Of a stretch of 64,000 bases of DNA, positions 33,206-41,842 are shown one piece after another; within the stretch, counting starts at the first letter, position 1; every line of letters begins with the position of its first letter. Under the pieces are notes generated by a model, which had not been told where the DNA came from, ran no database searches, and saw only the letters and a list, made by a program, of their open reading frames with translations. The stretch is from NCBI GenBank assembly GCA_036307185.1, contig JAXJYC010000046.1, forward strand, positions 42,898-106,897, given 5' to 3'. Position numbers and translations under genes: made by a program. The DNA is from SVEL01 sp017381055 (GTDB lineage Bacteria; Bacillota; Clostridia; Lachnospirales; Lachnospiraceae).

Positions 33206-33715
33206 TTAGCCTAATATCTCTTCAACAGATTTACCGCGAAGCTTAGCAACCTCTTCAGGAGTCTTTAATTCAGATAAGCCCTTAATTGTAGCTAAAACTA
33301 CGTTCTGCTTATTGTTTGAACCTAATGACTTTGTACGGATATTCTTGATACCTGCAAGCTCTAATACATTACGAGCAGGACCACCAGCGATAATACCAGT
33401 ACCTTCTGGAGCTCTCTTAAGTAAAACTGAAGCACTACCAAAGTTTCCTACTAAATCATGTGGAATACTATTGTTTGCATCAATTGGAACCTCTACAAGC
33501 TTCTTCATAGCGTCTTCTTTACCCTTACGAATAGCCTCAGGAATTTCCATTGCCTTGCCTAAACCTGCACCTACGTGACCTTTGCCGTCTCCAACAACTA
33601 CTAAAGCTGCAAATCTGAAGTGACGACCACCCTTAACAACCTTAGTTACACGCTTGATGTTAACTACTTTTTCTTCTAATTCTAACTGACTAGCATCAAT
33701 AATCGTATGTTTCAT
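33206..33715 (-). CDS. rpsE: 30S ribosomal protein S5
   Basis: A 169-residue protein with the double-stranded-RNA-like N-domain (VVNIKRVTKVVKGGRHFRFA) and the VPIDANNSIPHDLVG and GTGIIAGGPARNVLELAGI blocks. It shapes decoding accuracy with S4 and S12. Confidence 0.98.
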   Translation of the reverse strand: MKHTIIDASQLELEEKVVNIKRVTKVVKGGRHFRFAALVVVGDGKGHVGAGLGKAMEIPEAIRKGKEDAMKKLVEVPIDANNSIPHDLVGNFGSASVLLKRAPEGTGIIAGGPARNVLELAGIKNIRTKSLGSNNKQNVVLATIKGLSELKTPEEVAKLRGKSVEEILG

Positions 33716-33733
33716 TTGTTGTTTTCCTCCTTA

Positions 33734-34102
33734 TTAGAATTCGAGACCGGCTTCTCTAGCAGCATCAGCTAAAGCCTTGATCTTACCCTGATAAATGAAT
33801 CCGCCTCTATCAAATACAACTGTCGAAATACCTTTTTCTAATGCTCTCTTAGCAATAACTGTACCTAAGTATGCAGCAGCATCAACGTTGTTAGTCTTCT
33901 CTAATTCAGCTTTAACATCTTTCTCAAGTGTTGAAGCAGCAACTAAAGTGTTTCCAACTGTATCGTCAATAACCTGAGCGTACATGTGATTATTGCTTCT
34001 AAATACTGCTAAACGTGGTCTTTCAGCTGTACCAGAAAAACGATTACGTAATCTTCTATGCTTATTTTCGCGGAGAGCCGCTCTACAATCTTTACTAACC
34101 AT
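33734..34102 (-). CDS. rplR: 50S ribosomal protein L18
   Basis: A 122-residue 5S-rRNA-binding protein: RLRNRFSGTAERPRLAVFRS, NHMYAQVIDD, VVFDRGGFIYQGKIKALAD. Normal length; GGAG before the ATG. Confidence 0.98.
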   Translation of the reverse strand: MVSKDCRAALRENKHRRLRNRFSGTAERPRLAVFRSNNHMYAQVIDDTVGNTLVAASTLEKDVKAELEKTNNVDAAAYLGTVIAKRALEKGISTVVFDRGGFIYQGKIKALADAAREAGLEF

Positions 34103-34119
34103 CTTTGTTCACTCCTTTA

Positions 34120-34659
34120 TTATTTCTTACCAGTCTTACCAACTTTACGTCTGATTACTTCATCAACATACTTAACACCCTTGCCCTTGTATGGTTCAGG
34201 CTCTCTCTTGCTTCTGATTTCAGCAGCGTACTGGCCAACTTTTTCTTTATCAATACCCTTAACAGTGATTATGTTACCTTCTACTGTAGACTCAAGTCCT
34301 TCTGGATCTTCCATCTCTACTGGATGAGAGTATCCAAGAGAAAGTGTTAACTTCTTACCAGCCTTAGCAGCCTTGTAACCAACACCGTTTACTTCAAGTT
34401 TCTTCTCGTATCCTGTTGATACACCAACAACCATGTTGTTGATTAATGTTCTTGTTAAACCATGTAATGACTTCATTCTCTTTAAGTCGTTTGGTCTTGT
34501 AACAACAACTTCTTCACCTTCGATTGCAATATTCATCTCTGGTGCTAAAACTCTCTCAAGAGTTCCCTTTGGTCCCTTAACAGTAACCTTATTATTTTCT
34601 GCTACTTCTACAGTTACGCCTGCAGGAATAGCGATAGGCATTCTTCCTATACGTGACAT
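34120..34659 (-). CDS. rplF: 50S ribosomal protein L6
   Basis: A 179-residue protein of two tandem alpha/beta domains (MSRIGRMPIAIPAGVTVEV; GIDKEKVGQYAAEIRSKREP), binding near the sarcin-ricin loop. AGGAGG before the ATG. Confidence 0.98.
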   Translation of the reverse strand: MSRIGRMPIAIPAGVTVEVAENNKVTVKGPKGTLERVLAPEMNIAIEGEEVVVTRPNDLKRMKSLHGLTRTLINNMVVGVSTGYEKKLEVNGVGYKAAKAGKKLTLSLGYSHPVEMEDPEGLESTVEGNIITVKGIDKEKVGQYAAEIRSKREPEPYKGKGVKYVDEVIRRKVGKTGKK

Positions 34660-34680
34660 GCCCGCACCTCCTTTATAATA

Positions 34681-35082
34681 CTACCAAACAAATGCAAGTA
34701 CTTCGCCACCAACCTGAAGCTTTCTAGCTTCCTTATCTGTAACGATACCCTTGTTTGTTGAAATGATTGCGATACCTAAACCACCAAGTACTCTTGGGAG
34801 CTCATCCTTACCAGCATATACTCTTAAACCTGGCTTAGAAATTCTCTTAAGACCTGTGATGATCTTCTCTGTCTTATCCTTACCATACTTTAAAGTAATC
34901 TTGATTGTCTTGAAGATACCATCTTCGATTACTTCGTAACCCTTGATAAAGCCTTCCTTTACAAGGATGTCAGCGATTGCTAACTTCATCTTAGATGCTG
35001 GAACATCTACTGTGTCATGCTTAGCAGTATTTGCATTACGGATTCTTGTAAGCATATCTGCGATTGGATCTGTCATTGCCAT
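34681..35082 (-). CDS. rpsH: 30S ribosomal protein S8
   Basis: A 133-residue protein (DPIADMLTRIRNANTAKHDT; GGLGIAIISTNKGIVTDKEA). S8 is the classic translational repressor of spc operons. Here it is preceded not by rpsN directly but by a ~400-nt folded spacer, an unusual place for a regulated start. Confidence 0.98.
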   Translation of the reverse strand: MAMTDPIADMLTRIRNANTAKHDTVDVPASKMKLAIADILVKEGFIKGYEVIEDGIFKTIKITLKYGKDKTEKIITGLKRISKPGLRVYAGKDELPRVLGGLGIAIISTNKGIVTDKEARKLQVGGEVLAFVW

Positions 35083-35480
35083 TGTTTTTTCCTCCTATTG
35101 ATTACATTGTGTAATGGCAGTATATGTGGCCGAAATTTGTTTTACAAATTTCGCGAGAAAACCTATATCCCGAAACGGCTTATAAGAGCCACGGGAGAAT
35201 TTGGAATGCAAATTCGACATATTTAGATTTTACCATCATACTTACCGAGTTTCTGTATCAGATGACTTGTGAAGTTGTCATAGTATCATCTGACGTGTCA
35301 GAAATGTTTATAGTTCCTGTGCCAACGAGTGGCTAGGGTCTTCGCTCATTTCCAGAGCAAAAGCTCTGAAAATTTACGCTCAGACTATAAGCTCTTTGGC
35401 AGGGGCTCTCGCTCCCGCTTATATGTTGGCTAGGGTCCTCACTTCCGTTCGGACTAATCGAAATCGCTTGCGATTTCGAT
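35083..35480 (-). ncRNA. ~400-nt structured spacer between rpsN and rpsH with three GNRA elements
   Basis: On the minus strand, in order: a 12-bp hairpin at the rpsN stop (35456-35481); element 1 (35427-35455: GTCC, GA, AC, GGAA, GT, GA, GGAC, CCCTAGCCA); a partial element 2 (35397-35420); element 3 (35330-35386), where the outer stem is GTCT/AGAC and the GGAA loop is replaced by an 11-bp hairpin; then hairpins TCAGATGA/TCATCTGA, GAATTTG/CAAATTC, CCCG-GGCT/AGCC-CGGG, CGAAATTTG/CAAATTTCG and ATTACA/TGTAAT. No credible coding frame. Confidence 0.75.
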
Positions 35481-35666
35481 TTACCAAGATGCCTTCTTAA
35501 CACCTGGAATCTGACCCTTGTATGCTAATTCACGGAAGCAAATTCTGCAGATTCCGTATTTTCTTAAATAAGCGTGTGGACGTCCACAAATTCTACAACG
35601 TGAGTATTCCTGTGTTGAAAATTTTGCCTTACGTGACTGCTTAACTTTCATTGCTGTCTTAGCCAT
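35481..35666 (-). CDS. rpsN: 30S ribosomal protein S14, zinc-binding type
   Basis: A 61-residue protein with four Cys (CRIC near 24-27, CRIC near 40-43): the zinc-dependent short form. Standard position after rplE. Its stop codon is part of a strong hairpin that opens the following spacer. Confidence 0.97.
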   Translation of the reverse strand: MAKTAMKVKQSRKAKFSTQEYSRCRICGRPHAYLRKYGICRICFRELAYKGQIPGVKKASW

Positions 35667-35681
35667 GGATTTACCTCCTAA

Positions 35682-36221
35682 TTACTTCTGAAATGGCATA
35701 TTGAATAATGTCAATAATTCACGAGCTTCTTCATCTGTGTTAGCTGTTGTAACGAAGATGATATCCATACCTCTTACCTTATCAACCTTATCATATTCGA
35801 TTTCAGGGAAAATGATCTGTTCCTTAATACCTAAAGCGTAATTTCCTCTTCCGTCAAATGAATTAGGGTTTACACCTCTAAAGTCACGAACACGAGGAAG
35901 TGCAAGGTTTACTAATCTATCGAGGAATTCGTACATCTTCTCACCTCTAAGAGTAACCTTACATCCGATTGCTAAACCTTCTCTAATCTTGAAGTTAGCA
36001 ATTGACTTCTTTGCTCTTGTAAGTACAGCTTTCTGACCTGCGATTGTCTCAAGATCCTTAACTGCTGCGTCTAAAACCTTAGCGTTGTCTTTAGCTTCAC
36101 CAACACCCATGTTTATAACGATCTTATCAAGCTTTGGTACCTGCATAACGTTTGCATAACCAAACTTCTTAGTCATAGCATCTACGATTTCGTTCTTGTA
36201 TGTTTCTCTAAGTCTGCTCAC
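35682..36221 (-). CDS. rplE: 50S ribosomal protein L5
   Basis: A 179-residue 5S-rRNA-binding protein (NVMQVPKLDKIVINMGVGEA; FRGVNPNSFDGRGNYALGI). The start codon is GTG at 36221, after GAGGAGG. Confidence 0.97.
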   Translation of the reverse strand: MSRLRETYKNEIVDAMTKKFGYANVMQVPKLDKIVINMGVGEAKDNAKVLDAAVKDLETIAGQKAVLTRAKKSIANFKIREGLAIGCKVTLRGEKMYEFLDRLVNLALPRVRDFRGVNPNSFDGRGNYALGIKEQIIFPEIEYDKVDKVRGMDIIFVTTANTDEEARELLTLFNMPFQK

Positions 36222-36241
36222 TTTACGGTCCTCCTCTCTAA

Positions 36242-36553
36242 TTAATCAATAACCTTGCCTGTTGATTTAGCAAAACGAACCTTCTTGTCGCCTTCCATCT
36301 TAAAACCAACTCTTGTAGCCTTACCGTCTACAACTAACATAACGTTTGAAGCATCGATTGGAGCTTCTGTTGTAACGATACCACCCTGCTGATTAGCAGC
36401 GCTTGGCTTTGTGTGCTTTGTCATCATGTTAACGCCTTCAACGATAAGCTTACCGTTCTTTGCGTCTACAACCATAACTTTGCCTTCTTTGTCTTTATCC
36501 TTACCAGCGATTACCTTTACAAGGTCGCCTTTTTTAATCTTCATTGCTGACAT
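36242..36553 (-). CDS. rplX: 50S ribosomal protein L24
   Basis: A 103-residue KOW-type assembly initiator (KKGDLVKVIAGKDKDKEGKV). The ATG at 36553 follows AGGAGG by six bases. Confidence 0.97.
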   Translation of the reverse strand: MSAMKIKKGDLVKVIAGKDKDKEGKVMVVDAKNGKLIVEGVNMMTKHTKPSAANQQGGIVTTEAPIDASNVMLVVDGKATRVGFKMEGDKKVRFAKSTGKVID

Positions 36554-36564
36554 TAGGAACCTCC

Positions 36565-36933
36565 TTATAATACTTCTGGAGCTAATGAAACAATCTTCAT
36601 GAACTGCTTCTCTCTAAGCTCTCTTGCAACTGGTCCAAAAATACGTGTTCCTTTTGGTGTCTTATCATCTTTGATGATAACAGCTGCGTTCTCATCAAAC
36701 TTAATATAAGATCCGTCCTTACGACGAGCGCCCTTTACGGAACGAACTACTACAGCCTTAACAACATCGCCCTTCTTTACAACACCGCCTGGTGTTGCTT
36801 CTTTAACAGAAGCAACGATGATATCACCGATGTTGGCATATCTTCTAGTAGAACCGCCCATTACTCTGATACAAAGTAATTCTTTAGCGCCTGTATTATC
36901 AGCAACTTTAAGTCTACTTTCCTGTTGAATCAT
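36565..36933 (-). CDS. rplN: 50S ribosomal protein L14
   Basis: A 122-residue protein (MIQQESRLKVADNTGAKELL; GTRIFGPVARELREKQFMKI). Sits at the subunit interface. Normal length. Confidence 0.98.
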   Translation of the reverse strand: MIQQESRLKVADNTGAKELLCIRVMGGSTRRYANIGDIIVASVKEATPGGVVKKGDVVKAVVVRSVKGARRKDGSYIKFDENAAVIIKDDKTPKGTRIFGPVARELREKQFMKIVSLAPEVL

Positions 36934-36951
36934 AATAATTCTCCCTTCCTA

Positions 36952-37206
36952 CTATCTAGCCTTCTCGATGATTTCAACAAGTCTCCATCTCTTATCTCTA
37001 GATAATGGTCTTGTTTCCATAACCTTAACAGTATCGCCGATACCGCACTCGTTATTCTCATCATGAGCCTTTAATTTATAAGTTCTCTTAACAATCTTGT
37101 TGTATAATGGATGCTTTACGTTATCCTGAACTGCTACAACAATTGTCTTGTCCATCTTGTCACTTACTACCTTACCGGTACGTGTTTTTCTTAAATTTCT
37201 TTCCAC
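36952..37206 (-). CDS. rpsQ: 30S ribosomal protein S17
   Basis: An 84-residue OB-fold protein (LRKTRTGKVVSDKMDKTIVV; VMETRPLSRDKRWRLVEI). The start codon is GTG at 37206 after GAAAGGAG. Confidence 0.97.
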   Translation of the reverse strand: MERNLRKTRTGKVVSDKMDKTIVVAVQDNVKHPLYNKIVKRTYKLKAHDENNECGIGDTVKVMETRPLSRDKRWRLVEIIEKAR

Positions 37207-37242
37207 GACAAATGTCTCCTTTCTCAGATTTCCAATTTACAA

Positions 37243-37449
37243 CTAGTTAGCCTTAGCCTGCTCAGAAAGTACTGTCTGAATTCTTGCGATATTCTTTCTT
37301 ACTTCCTTGATTCTGCTAGTATTATCTAACTGATTTGTTGCGTTCTGGAATCTTAAATTGAAAAGTTCCTTTTTAGCAGCTACTAATTCATCATTTAATT
37401 CTGCAGCTGATTTTGCCTTTAAATCTTCTACATACTTATTAATTTTCAC
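37243..37449 (-). CDS. rpmC: 50S ribosomal protein L29
   Basis: A 68-residue two-helix protein at the exit tunnel (KINKYVEDLKAKSAAELNDE). I take the GTG at 37449 as start because family members begin MKINKY; a GTG three codons upstream is also in frame. Its start lies inside the end of rplP, so the two overlap and are coupled. Confidence 0.93.
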   Translation of the reverse strand: MKINKYVEDLKAKSAAELNDELVAAKKELFNLRFQNATNQLDNTSRIKEVRKNIARIQTVLSEQAKAN

Positions 37450-37876
37450 TGTTATCACCGCCTTCTAAATCTGCGCGAGAAACGATCTTGCACTTTACAG
37501 GTAATTTATGAGTTGCGAGACGAAGAGCTTCTCTAGCTACTTCTTCAGCTACACCAGAGATCTCAAATAATACTCTGCCTGGCTTAACAACTGCAACCCA
37601 GTACTCGAGTGTTCCTTTTCCTGAACCCATTCTTGTTTCTGCTGGTTTTGTAGTTACTGGCTTATCTGGGAAAATCTTAATCCAAACCTTACCACCACGC
37701 TTGATATAACGTGTCATAGCAATACGGGCAGCTTCGATCTGATTAGATCTAATCCATGCTGGTTCCATAGCGACGATACCATATTCACCGTTAGTAATCT
37801 TGTTACCTCTTAATGCCTTACCAGACATTGTTCCACGGAATTGCTTACGACGCTTAACTCTCTTTGGCATTAACAT
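37439..37876 (-). CDS. rplP: 50S ribosomal protein L16
   Basis: A 145-residue protein (MPKRVKRRKQFRGTMSGKAL; AWIRSNQIEAARIAMTRYIK) at the A/P-site region of the 50S. The ATG at 37876 overlaps the rpsC stop as TAATG; an ATG two codons later is the alternative and gives the family-typical MPKR start. Confidence 0.96.
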   Translation of the reverse strand: MLMPKRVKRRKQFRGTMSGKALRGNKITNGEYGIVAMEPAWIRSNQIEAARIAMTRYIKRGGKVWIKIFPDKPVTTKPAETRMGSGKGTLEYWVAVVKPGRVLFEISGVAEEVAREALRLATHKLPVKCKIVSRADLEGGDNSEN

Positions 37877-38547
37877 TATTTATCGCTCCCTTCCTTGCTA
37901 TCTTCTTTTGCAGCAGCCTTTGTAGGAAGAACTTCACCATTGTAAATCCAAACCTTGATACCAACCTTACCATAAGTTGTATCAGCCTCTGCGAATCCAT
38001 AATCTATATCAGCACGTAATGTCTGAAGTGGAATAGTACCTTCTGTGTAGAACTCTGTACGAGCCATATCAGCTCCGCCAAGACGTCCTGAACATGCAGC
38101 CTTGATACCCTTAGCACCAGCCTTGAGTGTTCTACCCATTGCTGACTTCATAGCTCTTCTGAAAGAAACACGGTTCTCTAACTGGAGAGCAATGTTCTCT
38201 GCTACTAACTGAGCATCTCTATCTGGCTTCTTAATTTCCTTAACATCAACAAGTACCTTCATTGCTGATAACTTCTGTACTTCTTCTTTTAACTTATCGA
38301 TTTCAGCACCGCCCTTACCGATAACAACACCAGGCTTAGCTGTGTAAACGATAACCTTACATCTGTCAGATGTTCTTTCGATTTCAATCTTAGAAACACC
38401 TGCGCTATATAACTTCTTCTTAAGGTATACTCTGATTTTGTGATCTTCTACAAGATTATCAGCGAAATCAGCTTCTGCATACCACTTTGAATCCCATTCT
38501 TTAATAACGCCGACTCTTATGCCGTGAGGATTAACTTTCTGTCCCAT
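37876..38547 (-). CDS. rpsC: 30S ribosomal protein S3
   Basis: A 223-residue mRNA-entry protein with a KH domain (KPGVVIGKGGAEIDKL) and the C-terminal S3 domain (GRLGGADMARTEFYTEGTIP). Overlaps rplP by one base. Confidence 0.98.
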   Translation of the reverse strand: MGQKVNPHGIRVGVIKEWDSKWYAEADFADNLVEDHKIRVYLKKKLYSAGVSKIEIERTSDRCKVIVYTAKPGVVIGKGGAEIDKLKEEVQKLSAMKVLVDVKEIKKPDRDAQLVAENIALQLENRVSFRRAMKSAMGRTLKAGAKGIKAACSGRLGGADMARTEFYTEGTIPLQTLRADIDYGFAEADTTYGKVGIKVWIYNGEVLPTKAAAKEDSKEGSDK

Positions 38548-38569
38548 TTCGCGTTCTCCTTTCCGCTAA

Positions 38570-38959
38570 CTATTTCTTTTCATTGAGCACGATTGTTAAG
38601 TTACACATTCTCTTCTCGATTCTGTAAGCTCTACCCTGTGCTCTTGGTCTGATTCTCTTCATAATTGGTCCCTGGTTTGCATAACACTCTTCGATGTAGA
38701 GGTTCTCAGGGTTCATACCATTATTGTTCTCAGCATTTGCAATAGCTGACTTTAAGAGTTTCTCTATAACTGAAGATGCATATCTTGGATTGTATGCTAA
38801 GATACCAAGTGCTGACTGCACGTCCTTTCCTCTGATTGCATCAAGTACGAAGCATGCCTTCTGTACTGAAATTCTAGCGTAAGAAAGTTTTGCTGATGGT
38901 CTTGTGTCCTTGTTAGCATTTCTTTCTCTCTTTATCTGACTTCTATGTCCTTTTGCCAT
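38570..38959 (-). CDS. rplV: 50S ribosomal protein L22
   Basis: A 129-residue protein whose long loop lines the exit tunnel (YIEECYANQGPIMKRIRPRA). Normal length. Confidence 0.98.
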   Translation of the reverse strand: MAKGHRSQIKRERNANKDTRPSAKLSYARISVQKACFVLDAIRGKDVQSALGILAYNPRYASSVIEKLLKSAIANAENNNGMNPENLYIEECYANQGPIMKRIRPRAQGRAYRIEKRMCNLTIVLNEKK

Positions 38960-38989
38960 GGATGTGACCTCCTTTCAATCTTCTTTCCA

Positions 38990-39268
38990 CTAACGTCTTG
39001 TCTTCTTATCGTCTTTACCATGTCCTCTGAAAGTTCTGGTAGCAACGAATTCACCAAGCTTGTGTCCAACCATGTCTTCTGTTACATATACTGGAACGTG
39101 CTTTCTTCCATCGTGAACTGCAATTGTATGTCCAACCATTTGTGGGAAGATTGTTGAACGTCTTGACCAAGTCTTAATAACTGACTTCTGTCCAGCCTCG
39201 TTCATAGCGTCTACTTTCTTAAGTAAACTTGCATCCGCAAATGGACCTTTTTTTAATGATCTAGCCAT
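38990..39268 (-). CDS. rpsS: 30S ribosomal protein S19
   Basis: A 92-residue head protein (MARSLKKGPFADASLLKKVD; HKLGEFVATRTFRGHGKDDK). Pairs with S13. Normal length. Confidence 0.98.
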   Translation of the reverse strand: MARSLKKGPFADASLLKKVDAMNEAGQKSVIKTWSRRSTIFPQMVGHTIAVHDGRKHVPVYVTEDMVGHKLGEFVATRTFRGHGKDDKKTRR

Positions 39269-39280
39269 TGGTAATCCTCC

Positions 39281-40123
39281 TTATTTAAAGTTCTTGCCAT
39301 CGCGTCTTCTTACGATGAGCTTGTTAGACTGCTTGTTCTTCTTTCTTGTCTTTAAGCCAAGAGCAGGTTTGCCCCAAGGTGTACATGGACCTGGACGACC
39401 GATACCTGTCTTACCTTCACCACCACCGTGTGGATGGTCGTTAGGGTTCATAACAGAACCACGAACTGTAGGTCTAATACCCATATGACGCTTACGACCA
39501 GCCTTACCAATGTTAACTAAGTCGTGCTCGATGTTACCAACTGTACCGATTGTTGCACGGCAAACAACTGGAACCATTCTCATTTCGCCTGATGGTAATC
39601 TAAGTGTAGCATACTTGCCTTCCTTAGCCATAAGCTGTGCTGAGTTACCAGCTGAACGAACTAACTGTCCACCCTTACCTGGATATAACTCAACGTTGTG
39701 TACTTCTGTACCAACTGGAATAGCCTCAAGTGGTAAGCAGTTACCAACCTTGATTTCAGCGTTAGCGCCGTTCATAACCTTCATACCATCCTTAAGTCCG
39801 TTAGGAGCTAAGATGTATGCCTTCTCACCATCTGCGTAGCAGATTAATGCTATATTAGCTGTTCTGTTTGGATCGTACTCGATACCAATTACAGTAGCTG
39901 GAATATCGTCTTTTCTTCTCTTGAAGTCAACGAGTCTATACTTTCTTCTAACACCGCCACCACGATGTCTAACTGTGATCTTACCCTGGTTGTTACGACC
40001 AGAATTCTTCTTCAATGATACAACTAATGACTTCTCAGGAGTTGACTTTGTTACTTCTGCGAAATCAAGACCTGTCATATTTCTTCTAGAAGGTGTATAT
40101 GGGTTATATGTTCTAATTCCCAT
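39281..40123 (-). CDS. rplB: 50S ribosomal protein L2
   Basis: A 280-residue protein needed for subunit joining and peptidyl transfer: MGIRTYNPYTPSRRNMTGLD at the start and the conserved GGGEGKTGIGRPGPCTPWGK near the end. The start is the ATG at 40123 after AAAGGAG. Confidence 0.98.
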   Translation of the reverse strand: MGIRTYNPYTPSRRNMTGLDFAEVTKSTPEKSLVVSLKKNSGRNNQGKITVRHRGGGVRRKYRLVDFKRRKDDIPATVIGIEYDPNRTANIALICYADGEKAYILAPNGLKDGMKVMNGANAEIKVGNCLPLEAIPVGTEVHNVELYPGKGGQLVRSAGNSAQLMAKEGKYATLRLPSGEMRMVPVVCRATIGTVGNIEHDLVNIGKAGRKRHMGIRPTVRGSVMNPNDHPHGGGEGKTGIGRPGPCTPWGKPALGLKTRKKNKQSNKLIVRRRDGKNFK

Positions 40124-40189
40124 TGTTTTATCTCCTTTCAACTATTTCGCCAATATTGTTTTCTGACGAAACTACTCTAACATTTTTCT

Positions 40190-40261
40190 CCGGGGTTCTC
40201 GCTTCCGCTCAAACTATCGTGAGCGTTCTTGCTCACTTCGTTGCGCGAGCTTCCTCACGAT
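40190..40261 (-). ncRNA. Stop-codon hairpin plus GNRA element between rplW and rplB
   Basis: On the minus strand ATCGTGAG/CTCACGAT (40216-40223 with 40254-40261) starts right after the rplW stop and encloses a GCTC/GAGC hairpin. The element at 40190-40215 follows: GTTT, GA, GC, GGAA, GC, GA, GAAC, CCCC. The outer stem differs from the infA copy on both sides, keeping pairing. Confidence 0.7.
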
Positions 40262-40561
40262 TTAAAGTCCCTCAAAGATCTCGATGTCCTTGCTGTCTGC
40301 TGTTAACTGAACGATTGCCTTCTTTGTCTTAGCAGTCTTTCCTGTTACCATGCCACGTCTCTTATTCTTGCCGTCCATGTTCATTGTGTTAACGCTTGCT
40401 ACCTTTGTTCCTTCGAACATTTTCTCAACAGCCTCTTTGATCTGTGCCTTATTAGCCTCTGTATGAACTAAGAATGTATACTTCTTTGCGCTCATATCGT
40501 TCATGCTCTTCTCTGTAATTACAGGCTTGAGGATTACATCATAGTATTTAATGTCTGCCAT
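40262..40561 (-). CDS. rplW: 50S ribosomal protein L23
   Basis: A 99-residue tunnel-exit protein that docks SRP and trigger factor (KPVITEKSMNDMSAKKYTFL). The ATG overlaps the rplD stop (TAATG). Confidence 0.98.
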   Translation of the reverse strand: MADIKYYDVILKPVITEKSMNDMSAKKYTFLVHTEANKAQIKEAVEKMFEGTKVASVNTMNMDGKNKRRGMVTGKTAKTKKAIVQLTADSKDIEIFEGL

Positions 40562-41181
40562 TATGCGTACACCTCCTCGATTGTTGCTACAGCTGCCTTA
40601 TCAATAACTACTGTATCGTACTTTAAGATGTCGTATACATTGATTGTGTTTGTTAAAGCTGTCTTAACTGTAGGAATGTTCTTTGCTGATCTAACAACGT
40701 TAGCATCGTTTGTATTTAATACTACTAATGCCTTAGAAACCTTTAAGTTGTTCATTGCCTCAGCAAACTTCTTTGTCTTAGCTTCCTCTAACTTAATTTC
40801 ATCTACAACGATGAACTTGTTCTCTAATACTCTTGATGTCAATGCTGACTTAAGAGCTAACTGCTTCTCTTTCTTATTCATCTTGAAAGAGTAATCTCTT
40901 GGCTTTGGAGCAAATACGATACCACCACCAGTCCACTGTGGAGATCTTGTAGAACCCTGTCTAGCGTGTCCTGTACCCTTCTGCTTCCAAGGCTTTCTTC
41001 CGCCACCGCTAACTTCCGAACGTGTCTTAGCGCTCTGTGTGCCCTGACGATTATTTGCAAGCTGATTTACAACAGCCATGTGTACTAAGTGATTGTTAAC
41101 CTCTACACCAAATACAGCATCATTAAGCTCGATATCACCAACCTGCTTGCCTTCCATATTGTAAACAGATACCTTTGCCAT
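40561..41181 (-). CDS. rplD: 50S ribosomal protein L4
   Basis: A 206-residue protein with the long tunnel loop (RSEVSGGGRKPWKQKGTGHA). In E. coli L4 represses the S10 operon via its leader; whether that holds here is unknown, but long leaders exist before rpsJ and rplC. Confidence 0.98.
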   Translation of the reverse strand: MAKVSVYNMEGKQVGDIELNDAVFGVEVNNHLVHMAVVNQLANNRQGTQSAKTRSEVSGGGRKPWKQKGTGHARQGSTRSPQWTGGGIVFAPKPRDYSFKMNKKEKQLALKSALTSRVLENKFIVVDEIKLEEAKTKKFAEAMNNLKVSKALVVLNTNDANVVRSAKNIPTVKTALTNTINVYDILKYDTVVIDKAAVATIEEVYA

Positions 41182-41206
41182 CTGTGTGTTCCTCCTTCCT
41201 GATTAA

Positions 41207-41842
41207 TTACTTGCCAGACTTAACAGTTTCCTTAATTGTAACCAATGCTTTCTTTGGTCCTGGAACTGCGCCCTTAACAAGAATTAAGTTGTTGTCTACA
41301 TCAATTTTAACGATCTCAAGATTCTGGATTGTGATCTTCTTCGCACCCATGTGTCCTGGCATTCCTTTTCCCTTGAATACCTTACTTGGGCTTGAACAAG
41401 CACCGTTAGAACCCTGATGACGGTGGAACTTAGAACCATGAGCCATAGGTCCTCTTGACTGACCATGTCTCTTGATTGCGCCCTGGAATCCCTTACCCTT
41501 TGCAATTGCTGTAGCGTCTACCTTGTCGCCAGCTGCAAAGATATCAGCCTTGATTTCATCCTTAACTGAGTATTCCTCGGCATTTTCAAACTTGAACTCT
41601 CTTACATATCTCTTGTAAGAAACTCCAGCCTTATCAAAATGTCCTTTCATTGGCTTATTAACAAGCTTTTCTCTCTTGTCAGCAAAACCAACCTGAACTG
41701 CACTGTAACCATCATTCTCAGCTGTCTTAACCTGTGTAACAACACAAGGACCAGCCTGAAGTACAGTAACTGGTGTTAACACACCATCTTCGTTGAAGAT
41801 TTGAGTCATTCCGACTTTTGTTGCTAAAATCGCTTTCTTCAT
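41207..41842 (-). CDS. rplC: 50S ribosomal protein L3
   Basis: A 211-residue early assembly protein (KKAILATKVGMTQIFNEDGV; GQSRGPMAHGSKFHRHQGSN). AGGAGG before the ATG. Separated from rpsJ by an unusual 206-nt spacer. Confidence 0.98.
   Translation of the reverse strand: MKKAILATKVGMTQIFNEDGVLTPVTVLQAGPCVVTQVKTAENDGYSAVQVGFADKREKLVNKPMKGHFDKAGVSYKRYVREFKFENAEEYSVKDEIKADIFAAGDKVDATAIAKGKGFQGAIKRHGQSRGPMAHGSKFHRHQGSNGACSSPSKVFKGKGMPGHMGAKKITIQNLEIVKIDVDNNLILVKGAVPGPKKALVTIKETVKSGK

Noticed and set aside
39294..39839. Pro/Ser-rich plus-strand frames
   Set aside because: Antisense shadows of rplB.
29382..40261. Kink-turn reading of the GNRA elements
   Set aside because: Tandem G-A pairs are present, but the three-base bulge that defines a kink-turn is missing in all copies.
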